Of a stretch of 64,000 bases of DNA, positions 1-9,254 are shown piece by piece (positions within the stretch are counted from its first letter, which is position 1; the number at the start of each line of letters is the position of its first letter). The stretch is from Sphingobacterium arenae. GTDB taxonomy: Bacteria; Bacteroidota; Bacteroidia; Sphingobacteriales; Sphingobacteriaceae. The notes under the pieces are model-generated. The model worked only from the letters and a program-made list of their open reading frames with translations. It did not search any database and had not been told where the DNA came from. The translations under genes and the position numbers were made by a program. The stretch covers positions 124,001 through 188,000 of the forward strand of contig NZ_JACNYK010000001.1 in assembly GCF_014692505.1 (NCBI RefSeq), given 5' to 3'.

Positions 1-2
1 CC

Positions 3-1592
3 GGCTTAGCAGCTTTCGCACAGAGCCCTTATGTTTCATCTGTATGGGTTGCCGATTTAGGAGATGGACGATACCAAAACCCCATTTTACATGCCGATTA
101 CTCCGACCCCGATGCCATCCGTGTAGGAGACGATTTTTACATGACGGCTTCTAGCTTCAATCACGCCCCAGGACTTCCTGTTCTTCATTCCAAAGATTTG
201 GTGAATTGGAAAATCGTATCACACGCTCTACCTCGACAAATACCGGAAGATGTTTTCCGTGCGGTACAACATGGAAATGGTGTGTGGGCACCCGCTATTC
301 GCTATCACGAAAACGAATTCTATATCTACTGGGGTGATCCCGATTTCGGGATCTATATGGTCAAGACAGAAAACCCATCCGGAGATTGGTCAGAGCCCGT
401 TTTGGTGTTTGAGGGCAAAGGTCTGATTGACCCCTGTCCTTTTTGGGACGAGGATGGCAACAATTATCTGTCTTTCGCTTATGCTGGGAGTCGTGCTGGA
501 CTAAAGAGTGTCGTGGCTATTGCGCGACTGAATGCAACCGGTAGCAAGGTACTGGATCGAGGCGTTATCGTATACGACGGACATGAAGATGACCCTACCA
601 TTGAAGGAACCAAGATGCATAAACGTAATGGCTATTATTATCTGTTTGCCCCCGCCGGAGGTGTTGCTACTGGATGGCAGCTCGTTTTACGTTCCAAGAA
701 TATATATGGCCCATACGAACGGCATGTTGCCATGCATCAGGGAAGCGCAGCCACCAATGGTCCACATCAAGGGGCGTGGATAGATACGCAAACAGGGGAA
801 GACTGGTTTATACATTTCCAAGACAAGGATGCTTATGGTCGTATCGTCCATCTGCAACCGATGAAATGGGTTAACGACTGGCCTGTTATAGGTGTCGAGA
901 ATGATATCAAGGGTACTGGCGAACCTGTCTTAACATATAAAAAGCCGAATGTAGGAAAAACTCATCCTGTAGAAACACCTGCTGAATCGGATGAGTTCGA
1001 TACGCCGTTACTTGGGAAGCAATGGCAATGGCAGGCCAACCCAGATGGCACCTGGCTTATGCCGAGTAAGCATGGACATTTGACCTTATATACACAGCAG
1101 GTCCCGGAAACCTACAAAAATTTGTTAGACATCTCTAATGTGTTGACACAGAAGTTTCCTGCAGAGGAATTTATGGCAACCACCAAAATGCGGCTTATCG
1201 GTAACGAAAAGGTAGAGAATGAACGCGCAGGTTTTGCGGTAGTGGGAGAAGACTACAGCCAACTTTACGTTAAACAGGGAAAAGGCAAACAGACACTACA
1301 CTATGCCCGTTGTGAAAAAGGGTTAACTTCGGGCAAAGAGTCTGTCACAGATGTTATCGATTTACAAGAAGGGGACTATATATATCTCCGCGTAAAAGTA
1401 AACAAGGGGGCAATCTGCCAATGGTCTTATAGTCTGGATGGCAAAAAATATACCTCGGTAGGAGAAGCATTTACAGCACAACCCGGTAAATGGATTGGTG
1501 CTACGCTGGGCTTGTATGCCATACGGGATAATAACATCAACGATAGCGGCTACGCTGAGTTTGATTGGTTTCGGGTAGAACCGCTAAAATAA
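3..1592 (+). CDS. Glycoside hydrolase family 43 protein (5' partial)
   Basis: The reading frame is open from the window edge and its first visible residues (GLAAFAQ) look like the end of a signal peptide, so only about 15 residues are missing. The five-bladed propeller signature of GH43 is present: the catalytic base in YSDPDAI (near nt 105), the pKa-modulating Asp in GLIDPCP (near nt 425) and the acid in IEGTKMH (near nt 605). The last ~180 residues form the concanavalin-like C-terminal module (GH43_C2 type) seen in beta-xylosidase/arabinofuranosidase members. In a pectin locus it probably trims xylose or arabinose side chains in the periplasm; the exact sugar cannot be read from sequence. 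It is followed on the same strand by CE8 and CE12 genes, probably as one operon. Confidence 0.9.
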   Translation, partial: GLAAFAQSPYVSSVWVADLGDGRYQNPILHADYSDPDAIRVGDDFYMTASSFNHAPGLPVLHSKDLVNWKIVSHALPRQIPEDVFRAVQHGNGVWAPAIRYHENEFYIYWGDPDFGIYMVKTENPSGDWSEPVLVFEGKGLIDPCPFWDEDGNNYLSFAYAGSRAGLKSVVAIARLNATGSKVLDRGVIVYDGHEDDPTIEGTKMHKRNGYYYLFAPAGGVATGWQLVLRSKNIYGPYERHVAMHQGSAATNGPHQGAWIDTQTGEDWFIHFQDKDAYGRIVHLQPMKWVNDWPVIGVENDIKGTGEPVLTYKKPNVGKTHPVETPAESDEFDTPLLGKQWQWQANPDGTWLMPSKHGHLTLYTQQVPETYKNLLDISNVLTQKFPAEEFMATTKMRLIGNEKVENERAGFAVVGEDYSQLYVKQGKGKQTLHYARCEKGLTSGKESVTDVIDLQEGDYIYLRVKVNKGAICQWSYSLDGKKYTSVGEAFTAQPGKWIGATLGLYAIRDNNINDSGYAEFDWFRVEPLK

Positions 1593-1644
1593 AAAGACAA
1601 ACCGAGCGTAGCGAACTCGTGAAATAATTATATACATATAAAAT

Positions 1645-2643
1645 ATGAACGTACGCAGCATATTATTACTATTTTGTGCCGCCTTCATCGCGATAGCGGG
1701 TAGGGGACAAACCATCGATAATCGATTTGAGCTAACCGTGGCTCAAGATGGATCCGGTGATTTTACGACGGTACAAGCAGCCGTTAATCAGGTGAGGGAT
1801 CATGCTGAAAAACGGGTAGTCATCCATATCAAGGCGGGTACCTATAACGAAAAAATCGTCATTCCCTCGTTTAAACGTAACATTACCCTGAAGGGTGAGG
1901 GGGCCGCGAAAACGATTATCCAATTTGATGATTATTCGGGCAAGCCTTTTCGCGGAATTGACGTCACAGGGGATTCCAAATTCAGCACGTATACCTCTTA
2001 TACGGTATTAGTCGACGCCAACGATTGCACGCTGGAGAATTTAACGATCGCCAATGTCGCTGGACGGGTAGGGCAGGCGGTAGCCTTGCACACAGCAGGG
2101 GATCGGCTGGTTGTTCGAAATTGTCATATTTTAGGTAATCAAGACACGCTTTATTTAGCGAAAGCAGGTACCCGTAACTTTTTTGAAAACTGCTTTATCA
2201 ACGGTACGACCGATTTTATCTTCGGTGCTGCGACGGCGTATTTCCTACATTGTCACATAGAGAGTTTATCAAATTCCTATATCACGGCCGCATCCACAAC
2301 GACTGAAGATCGCTATGGTTTTGTCTTTGAGTCCTGCAGATTAACGGCCAAGGACGAGCAAGTGAATAAGGTTTACCTTGGCAGACCATGGCGCCCATTT
2401 GCCAAAACCGTCTTCCTGAATACGGAAATGGGTATACATATTACACCAGAAGGGTGGCATCCTTGGCCGGGCGATAAAAACTTTCCCGATAAAGAGAAAA
2501 CAGCTTTTTATGCCGAATACAGTAGTCGTGGACCAGGTGCAAAAGACCTGTCAAAAAGAGTAGATTGGTCGCATCAGTTAAAGAAATCAGATCTCAAAAA
2601 ATATAGTCAAGAAAAGGTTCTAAACGGATGGAATCCCTTATAA
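1645..2643 (+). CDS. Pectin methylesterase, CE8, secreted
   Basis: 332 residues with an N-terminal signal peptide ending near AGRGQ. It removes methyl esters from homogalacturonan. The CE8 right-handed beta-helix motifs are all visible: GSGDFTTVQAAV near residue 35, GNQDTLY with the acid Asp, DFIFGAAT with the nucleophile Asp, and YLGRPWRP with the conserved Arg, followed by GWHPW. Length is normal for bacterial family members. There is no lipobox, so it is expected in the periplasm, unlike the second CE8 of the locus. It lies 52 bp after the GH43 gene and 12 bp before the CE12 gene, consistent with co-transcription. Confidence 0.93.
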   Translation: MNVRSILLLFCAAFIAIAGRGQTIDNRFELTVAQDGSGDFTTVQAAVNQVRDHAEKRVVIHIKAGTYNEKIVIPSFKRNITLKGEGAAKTIIQFDDYSGKPFRGIDVTGDSKFSTYTSYTVLVDANDCTLENLTIANVAGRVGQAVALHTAGDRLVVRNCHILGNQDTLYLAKAGTRNFFENCFINGTTDFIFGAATAYFLHCHIESLSNSYITAASTTTEDRYGFVFESCRLTAKDEQVNKVYLGRPWRPFAKTVFLNTEMGIHITPEGWHPWPGDKNFPDKEKTAFYAEYSSRGPGAKDLSKRVDWSHQLKKSDLKKYSQEKVLNGWNPL

Positions 2644-2655
2644 ACAGAAAACTTT

Positions 2656-3435
2656 ATGAATAGATATAAACTCGCGGTATTTACCCTGGTATTCTGTATC
2701 TTACTTACTTCTTTCTCGTATCAAAAGGTAACGACCATCTATCTCATTGGTGACTCCACAGTCGCCGACTATTCATTGGAAGACGATTACGACAGCAAGC
2801 GCTATCCGTTAGTCGGCTGGGGACAGGTTTTTCAACCTTTCTTTGTCACAGATAGTTTAAAACACGTGGAACATCTTCTTGGCAAAATAGATCGAGTAAA
2901 AATAGACGATCGCGCCAAAGGCGGACGAAGTACACGTACCTTTTTTCAGGAAGGGCGTTGGGCGGCAATATACAAAAACCTTCAAAAGGGAGATGTGGTA
3001 ATGATGCAATTTGGACACAATGACGGCGCGGTGAATAAGCCTGAGCGGTACGTGAATACCCTAGGGTACAAAGAGTTCCTTCGTCTATTTATTAATCAGA
3101 CTCGCGAGCGAGGAGCGCTTCCGATTTTACTTACACCGGTAGCGCGAAACTATCCATGGAAGGAGGGGAGGCTCCACAACGTACATGGTGAATATCCCCA
3201 GGCTATGAAGGACGTGGCCATCGAAATGGATGTCAAGTTAATTGATCTAAACGAACTGTCGATGGCTCATTTCTCAGAAAAAGGACAAGATTATGTCACC
3301 AAAAGTTATTTTATGAATTTTCCTGCCGGACAATTTCGGGCCTATCCCGACGGGCAGAAGGATAATACCCATTTCCAAGTGGCGGGAGGTAAAGCTGTTG
3401 CTCAGTTGGTTTTCGACGCAATGAAAGGATTATAG
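2656..3435 (+). CDS. Rhamnogalacturonan acetylesterase-like SGNH hydrolase, CE12
   Basis: 259 residues with a signal peptide (cleavage near LLTSFS). SGNH/GDSL blocks are visible in order: LIGDSTVADYS (nucleophile Ser, block I), DRAKGGRSTRTF (block II Gly), MMQFGHND (block III Asn) and DNTHFQVAGG (block V Asp/His). This arrangement is that of CE12 rhamnogalacturonan acetylesterases such as RGAE/YesT. It presumably removes O-acetyl groups from pectic oligosaccharides in the periplasm. It is the last gene of the GH43-CE8-CE12 group; the next gene is 368 bp away behind a regulated promoter. Confidence 0.9.
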   Translation: MNRYKLAVFTLVFCILLTSFSYQKVTTIYLIGDSTVADYSLEDDYDSKRYPLVGWGQVFQPFFVTDSLKHVEHLLGKIDRVKIDDRAKGGRSTRTFFQEGRWAAIYKNLQKGDVVMMQFGHNDGAVNKPERYVNTLGYKEFLRLFINQTRERGALPILLTPVARNYPWKEGRLHNVHGEYPQAMKDVAIEMDVKLIDLNELSMAHFSEKGQDYVTKSYFMNFPAGQFRAYPDGQKDNTHFQVAGGKAVAQLVFDAMKGL

Positions 3436-3480
3436 TTATGCAACCGATGTTACAAATAGCTCGTTCGCAAGACGAATGAC

Positions 3481-3498
3481 AACGTTGCCGGCAACGTT
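3481..3498. promoter_or_regulatory. 18-bp palindromic operator upstream of susC-1
   Basis: AACGTTGCCGGCAACGTT is a perfect 18-bp palindrome with a central CpG, in the style of LacI/GalR-family operators. The same core (one C/T change) occurs at 38497-38514 and 47471-47488, each upstream of another pectin operon. Here it lies 49 bp before a TATCATTG box. No gene for a LacI-family regulator lies in the window. The assignment to LacI/GalR is inferred from symmetry and sequence style only. Confidence 0.75.
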
Positions 3499-3547
3499 TG
3501 CGTAACTTTTTTGAAACATTCGCGTTGTGTTAATTTAGTAAATACCC

Positions 3548-3555
3548 TATCATTG
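3548..3555 (+). promoter_or_regulatory. Putative -7 promoter box of susC-1
   Basis: TATCATTG resembles the Bacteroidota -7 consensus TAnnTTTG and is preceded by ATACCC. Matching boxes stand at the same distance from the operator in the two sister promoters (TATAGTTG and TATAATTG). The implied start site near 3562 would give a leader of about 240 nt before the susC-1 start at 3804. The 368-bp stretch between CE12 and susC-1 holds, besides this and the operator, a CAACCGGTTG palindrome at 3730-3739. Confidence 0.55.
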
Positions 3556-3803
3556 TAATAACATAATTAATAAACCAAATGCACTTTTTAGGAGAGCGTT
3601 GTGTTTCAAAGGAGTGATAATCCAACGGATAAACGTTTTAATAGGTATCATTTTAAAAAAGCAAATTTAAACTAGTCGAACGCTAGGGATAGATGGCAAA
3701 TGAATCGATTTGTTTTGGTAAAAATCAAACAACCGGTTGCAATACGTTCTATCATCCGTAAAATGCCGATTTAAACAAGTAATTAAATAAACCTTATACT
3801 ATT

Positions 3804-6800
3804 ATGAAAAGAATGAATTTAATGCGAAGAAAGGGCTTTCTTCTTATCTTCATCCCGATTCTATTGCTGTGCGGAAGGAATTTGGCGCAGACTGCAACCC
3901 AGAGAGGTATAGTTGTCGACCAGTCCGGGGCACCCATTATGGGCGCGAGCGTGAAGATAAAAGGAACGACAATCGAAACCGCGACAGACAATAACGGTGT
4001 TTTTACTTTACCGGGCATATCGAATGGAAACAGCATTATCGTCAGTTATACAGGATATAATACACAAGAAACCTTAGCAAATCAAGACACGACCCTATCT
4101 ATCACATTGCTCCAAGATGACGTAGCACTCGATGAAGTCGTTGTTATCGGTTATCAAACGGTCCGCCGTCGTGATCTTACCGGTTCCGTGGCGTCTGTTA
4201 GTGGAAAGGATTTAGCAACTGCTCCGGTAATTAATGTCGCGCAGGCATTGCAAGGGAAAATGCCGGGAGTGAATGTAATATCGCAAGACGGTCGTCCCGA
4301 TGGTGATGTTTCGATCCGCATCCGCGGCGGTGGATCCATCTCGCAGAGCAACGAACCGTTGGTGCTTATCGACGGAATTCCGGGTAACATTTCAGATATA
4401 CCGAGCGATATGGTGGAAAGTGTCGACGTGCTGAAAGATGCGTCTTCTACCGCAATCTATGGTGCACGTGGTGCCAACGGTGTTGTGCTTGTTACGACAA
4501 AAAGAGCCAAAGAAGGTCGAAGCTCGGTAACCTATACCGGTTATAGCAAATTCAACCGACCTACCGGTTATATGGAAGCGTTAAACCCCTATGATTACCT
4601 CGCGTTTAAATGGGCCATGTTAGATGCATATGAAGACATCGACTATGTAACCCCTTTTACCCAGCTATTTGCCTTGGGCGAAAACAGAGGCAGCAACACC
4701 GCGGGTATCGACGCATACCGAGATGTCCCAACCTATAATCTCCAAAAAAGCCTTTACAACAGTTCCTTCTCCCATAACCACGATCTTTCAATCGCTGGAG
4801 GAAACGATAAAACAAAAGTACTATTTGCTGCAAACTATATGGACGAGCAGGGAATGAAATTAATGTCGTATGCAAAACGAGCTTCGGCCATATTCAAAAT
4901 AGACCAGAAGCTACATAAAAACCTGAATTTTAATGTGGACCTTCGTTATACCGATAGGCGATCGCTTGGTAGCGAGGGAACCACCAATGGTGCGGGTTCT
5001 ATCCTCTCTTCGTCCTATCGATTTCGGCCCATCGCAATCACAGATATCAAAGGGGATCTGTCTTACCTGACGCACTCTAGTTTAGGCGAAGAAAATACCG
5101 TAATGTACGATGTAACAAACGGGGTAAACAGGACTTTGGATAACGATAACCTGGCCTTGGAACAATCTTTACTAGGTACTGCTGGCCTAAACTGGAATAT
5201 TCTGAACAACTTAACGTACCGCACGGAACTAACTCTATCACGGTCCTATACGACCAATAAAAACTGGGAAGGACCCACCATAGATCCGAATTACTATATC
5301 GCTACAGGTACGATGGAAAGCATCGATAAAATCATATATGCAGGTAACGCCGACTTGAGAAAGAGAGACTCTTGGGGACTCCGTTGGACAAACACCTTAA
5401 ACTATGACATCCTACAGAATGATACGCATAGACTTAACTTATTAGCTGGCCAAGAAGTCACTAACGCCGGCGGAAGTGATATGCGTATTGACGCAATGCG
5501 TTTTCCGGCCAACTTCACGAAAGACAATGCTTTCGCGATGATCAACCAGTATGATACCAGCGTTTCTACTAACCTTATCGTTTCCAGTAGTGTTACGACT
5601 CCATCGAGAATACTCTCCTATTTTGCACGGGGTAACTACGCACTATTAGACCGATACATGCTGACCGTAACCATGCGAGCAGATGGCTCGTCAAATTTCT
5701 CTCCCGAACACCGTTGGGGATACTTCCCCGCTGTGGCTGCCGCGTGGCGCCTTTCTAACGAGTCTTTCTTAAAGAATCAAAGCTGGATAGACGATCTAAA
5801 GCTCCGGGCCTCGTACGGAGAAGTTGGTAACGATGCCGTCGATCCAAACCAGTGGTCCCAATTGTGGGAAGCAGAGAGCGACGCTCGTTACCAACAAGCC
5901 TTGGGTAACATCATCCTGCCGGGTTACGACTTAGCTTCCGCGCAGATGGCCAATCGCAATTTGAAATGGGAAACTACGATTACCCGAAACCTTGGGCTTG
6001 ATTTCACATTATGGAACAATAGAATCTGGGGAACGTTGGATGTATACCAGAACACGACCAAAGACTTACTAATGCTGACCGATATTCCATCCATCACAGG
6101 GTTTAATACCAGCTACGCCAATGTGGGAAAAACCAGCAATAGAGGCGTGGAGTTATCGCTATCAGGCACTGTATTCCGTAATGAAGACTGGAACATTACA
6201 GCAGGGGGTAATATAAACTTCAATAAAAATCGAATCGAGGAACTTGCAGAAGGCGTACAAAGTGCTTACGGCACCACGTTCTTGCAGTCGGGCATTCCAG
6301 GCAACGATTATATCTTGCAAGAAGGGAAACCATTGGGTATCGTCATGGGCTATCAAACCGCAGGTAAGGGGTATTACGAAACCAGCGATTTTAACTACGA
6401 TGCCGCCACCCAAATGTATACCCTTAAAGACGGTGTTCCAGACCTTGCAGCAGCTTTCGTTGCACACCACAAAGGAGTTGTGCCTTCTGGTCAGCAAGCT
6501 TATCCCGGTATACCTAAATTTATTGATACCGATGGTGATGGTATAATCGACACCAAAGACTACGTAGAAATCGGAAACATGACGCCAAAACACACCGGCG
6601 GGATCAGTATAACGGCGAACTATAAAAACATCGACCTAGGGGCTTATTTCAACTGGAGTTATGGGAACCAAATTTACAACGCCAACAAATTGGCTAGCCT
6701 TTACAACGGGAACAAAGGAGGCGGATTATACGGCAACAAATTGGATATCGTAAACGATAGTTATAAAATCTACGACATCGACGCCGATGGAAACCTCCAA

Positions 6801-7160
6801 CGGATAACGAATCCTACTGCTTTAGATGCATTAAACCAGAACGCTACGTTACCACTCACCTACCTACATCAAGGCTATGTGAGTAATATTGGTATCGAGA
6901 ATGGATCATACCTGCGTCTGAACACCTTAACATTAGGTTATAGCATGACGAAATCGCTAACGAGCAAAATTGGACTTAATAAGTTACGTATTTATGGTAC
7001 GATCTATAATGTAGCCACATTAACCGGATACTCCGGAATTGACCCCGAAGTGAATGCGAACCCAAATATCAATAACTCGCGCTATCCTACGCCAGGCTTC
7101 GATTGGGGCACTTATCCCCGTCCACGTCAGTTTGTGATCGGATTAAGTGCCACTTTTTAA
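3804..7160 (+). CDS. SusC/RagA family TonB-linked outer membrane protein (susC-1)
   Basis: 1118 residues. It is a TonB-dependent transporter that takes up oligosaccharides through the outer membrane together with the SusD lipoprotein encoded next. A signal peptide ends near GRNLAQ; a carboxypeptidase-D regulatory-like domain covers roughly residues 34-115; the plug starts with DEVVVIGYQTVRRRDLTGSVASV and carries the family signature KDASSTAIYGARGANGV; the remainder is the 22-strand barrel ending in Phe. Length is typical. The Arg-rich variant GYQTVRRRDLTG replaces the more usual GYGTxxRxDLTG. It is followed 36 bp later by susD-1 and then the HTCS gene. Confidence 0.95.
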   Translation: MKRMNLMRRKGFLLIFIPILLLCGRNLAQTATQRGIVVDQSGAPIMGASVKIKGTTIETATDNNGVFTLPGISNGNSIIVSYTGYNTQETLANQDTTLSITLLQDDVALDEVVVIGYQTVRRRDLTGSVASVSGKDLATAPVINVAQALQGKMPGVNVISQDGRPDGDVSIRIRGGGSISQSNEPLVLIDGIPGNISDIPSDMVESVDVLKDASSTAIYGARGANGVVLVTTKRAKEGRSSVTYTGYSKFNRPTGYMEALNPYDYLAFKWAMLDAYEDIDYVTPFTQLFALGENRGSNTAGIDAYRDVPTYNLQKSLYNSSFSHNHDLSIAGGNDKTKVLFAANYMDEQGMKLMSYAKRASAIFKIDQKLHKNLNFNVDLRYTDRRSLGSEGTTNGAGSILSSSYRFRPIAITDIKGDLSYLTHSSLGEENTVMYDVTNGVNRTLDNDNLALEQSLLGTAGLNWNILNNLTYRTELTLSRSYTTNKNWEGPTIDPNYYIATGTMESIDKIIYAGNADLRKRDSWGLRWTNTLNYDILQNDTHRLNLLAGQEVTNAGGSDMRIDAMRFPANFTKDNAFAMINQYDTSVSTNLIVSSSVTTPSRILSYFARGNYALLDRYMLTVTMRADGSSNFSPEHRWGYFPAVAAAWRLSNESFLKNQSWIDDLKLRASYGEVGNDAVDPNQWSQLWEAESDARYQQALGNIILPGYDLASAQMANRNLKWETTITRNLGLDFTLWNNRIWGTLDVYQNTTKDLLMLTDIPSITGFNTSYANVGKTSNRGVELSLSGTVFRNEDWNITAGGNINFNKNRIEELAEGVQSAYGTTFLQSGIPGNDYILQEGKPLGIVMGYQTAGKGYYETSDFNYDAATQMYTLKDGVPDLAAAFVAHHKGVVPSGQQAYPGIPKFIDTDGDGIIDTKDYVEIGNMTPKHTGGISITANYKNIDLGAYFNWSYGNQIYNANKLASLYNGNKGGGLYGNKLDIVNDSYKIYDIDADGNLQRITNPTALDALNQNATLPLTYLHQGYVSNIGIENGSYLRLNTLTLGYSMTKSLTSKIGLNKLRIYGTIYNVATLTGYSGIDPEVNANPNINNSRYPTPGFDWGTYPRPRQFVIGLSATF

Positions 7161-7196
7161 ACCGTATGATTGATTAAAAAATTAAACAAAAGAATC

Positions 7197-9242
7197 ATGA
7201 AAAGAATAGCTTTATATATATACTTGGCGTTAACATCTACGATGTTTCTCCAATGTAAAGACTATCTAGACGTCACCAACCCAGGACAAAGTGACAACGA
7301 GTTTGTTATGTCGAGTCCAGAGGAAGCCGCAAAAACCTTATCGTGGGCTTACGGCGAATACCGCACAAACGTGGCTGCTGGTGGCAACTACAACTGGCAA
7401 GATCCATTGGGATCCGATGCCGAATACATGAGTGAATATCCCACCGGGAATAATGTGATCGCACGACTACAGCCGGAAGCCTCTGCCGTGGGCAATGCTG
7501 CCACACAGTTTAATAGTTTGAATATTATTTTGGCGCGCGCCTCTCGAATCGCAGCGATCATCCAAGACAAAGGCGTTCTGGAAACCAACGAAGCCACGGA
7601 ATGGAAACAGCTCTATGGTGAAGCAAAAACGATGTGGGCGCTCTGTGGCTGGGAGTTGGTGCGTCACTTTGGAGATGTGCCATTCGGTTATGAGAACACC
7701 TATGTACAAGACTACGAATTGAAATCACGCTTTGCGATCATGGACACCCTGATTGCCGAATTAAAGTCAGTAGAAGGTTTGATGTATAAAGTAGGCGAAG
7801 GCGGTGTCACGGCAGAACGTCTCAACCGCTCCTATGCAAACGCCCTTATTGGTGAAATTGCTTTGCATGCTGGTGGTTGGCAAACTATCCGTACGGATGT
7901 ACCAGGTTTATATGGTGACATACAGTTTGATTACAAGGGAACAGACGACGGGACCTGTGTCTATGCCCGACGAAAAGACTACATGGATTATATCCGGGTG
8001 GCAGAGCAATATCTTAACCTTGCTGTCAACACGCATAATGGAACCGCTAGACTTATTACCACAGATAGCAGAGCTGTAAATAACCCGTTTCAAGTACACT
8101 GGCAAGAAATCAACTCCAGACGTGTCAGTCCAGAGTCCTTATACGAAGTCGCTTGTGCGCCAGGCTTCGGAGGGGAGCATCCATATTCACAGGGACGTCC
8201 CGGTTCGAATAACGGAGCTGTTTCGGTACTCAATACTTTTGCTGCTATCCGCATCGTGCCATCCTTCTTTTACAATGGCTACGAAGATGGAGACAGACGA
8301 CGCGATGTCAGCATGGTGGTAACCGGTAGCGATGCGGCAACCGGAAGAGAAACTTTGATGCCGATGGGCGCCGGAACACGTATCGGCGGCGGAGGTCCCG
8401 CTATCAATAAATGGGATCAAAACCGAGGGGACAATCCATTAATCCCAAATAATGCCTTCCGTAACTCCGGCATGAATTATACGGTCATGCGTATGGCGGA
8501 TGCCATGTTGATGTTAGCCGAGGCAAAGGCCATTCTCGGCACCGATAATGGTGGTGCCGTAAACCTTGTCAATCAAATCCGCGCTCGGGCATTTGGCCAT
8601 ACTAGTGCCAATATTCCTGCGCTAAGTGGAGAAGCACTCCTCGACGCGGTCTACGAAGAGCGTAAATTGGAATTACTTGGTGAAGGAGATGTTCGCTGGG
8701 ATATGATACGTTCGGGAAAATTCAACGAAAGAGCTATTCAAGTTCGTCAGGAAATGGAAAACATGTTGGCTGGATTGGCTAGCAACGGTTATTATACCTT
8801 TCCAAGTGGCCGAACGATTTCTAATTATATCTGGACGAAGCATGTCCAACTAACTCCGGGCAGCTCAGCGGCCGTGGTTACACAGGAAAGCACCGATCCA
8901 AACGATCCGGCACGCTTCCCAGGATGGCGAGGAATCTTCAACTGGAATGCGGCTGCTCACGCTAGCATTACTGCTAAAAACCTAGCCGTCCAAGGTCTGT
9001 ACAGTTACATCAACCCGAGTGGAGCAGAAGCTATAGCACTAGAAGCTAATGGCTACGTAAAGACTGACTGGGCGGTCAAAATGTTGCAGGGGACCAACCC
9101 GGCTATGTATAGAGCCGCTATTCTAGATGGCGTTGTGGGTAGAGAAAATTTGGCTCCTCGCTACTTTCATCCTATGCCATTGACGGTAATCGATCAATCG
9201 AAAGGCAAAGTAAGAAACGGTTACGGGCTACCCAACAATTAA
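7197..9242 (+). CDS. SusD/RagB family glycan-binding lipoprotein (susD-1)
   Basis: 681 residues from the ATG at 7197, chosen over an upstream TTG because it gives a clean lipoprotein signal (MKRIALYIYL...FLQC, lipid Cys20). SusD proteins are surface lipoproteins forming the lid of the SusC channel. Family marks are the alpha-helical TPR-like N-terminal half, the DYLDVTNPG start, the phrase MRMADAMLMLAEAKA and the ERKLELLGEGDVRWDMIRSG segment. It is at the long end for the family. The stop lies 12 bp before the HTCS start, so the two are almost certainly co-transcribed. Confidence 0.94.
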   Translation: MKRIALYIYLALTSTMFLQCKDYLDVTNPGQSDNEFVMSSPEEAAKTLSWAYGEYRTNVAAGGNYNWQDPLGSDAEYMSEYPTGNNVIARLQPEASAVGNAATQFNSLNIILARASRIAAIIQDKGVLETNEATEWKQLYGEAKTMWALCGWELVRHFGDVPFGYENTYVQDYELKSRFAIMDTLIAELKSVEGLMYKVGEGGVTAERLNRSYANALIGEIALHAGGWQTIRTDVPGLYGDIQFDYKGTDDGTCVYARRKDYMDYIRVAEQYLNLAVNTHNGTARLITTDSRAVNNPFQVHWQEINSRRVSPESLYEVACAPGFGGEHPYSQGRPGSNNGAVSVLNTFAAIRIVPSFFYNGYEDGDRRRDVSMVVTGSDAATGRETLMPMGAGTRIGGGGPAINKWDQNRGDNPLIPNNAFRNSGMNYTVMRMADAMLMLAEAKAILGTDNGGAVNLVNQIRARAFGHTSANIPALSGEALLDAVYEERKLELLGEGDVRWDMIRSGKFNERAIQVRQEMENMLAGLASNGYYTFPSGRTISNYIWTKHVQLTPGSSAAVVTQESTDPNDPARFPGWRGIFNWNAAAHASITAKNLAVQGLYSYINPSGAEAIALEANGYVKTDWAVKMLQGTNPAMYRAAILDGVVGRENLAPRYFHPMPLTVIDQSKGKVRNGYGLPNN

Positions 9243-9254
9243 ATTATCGGATAA

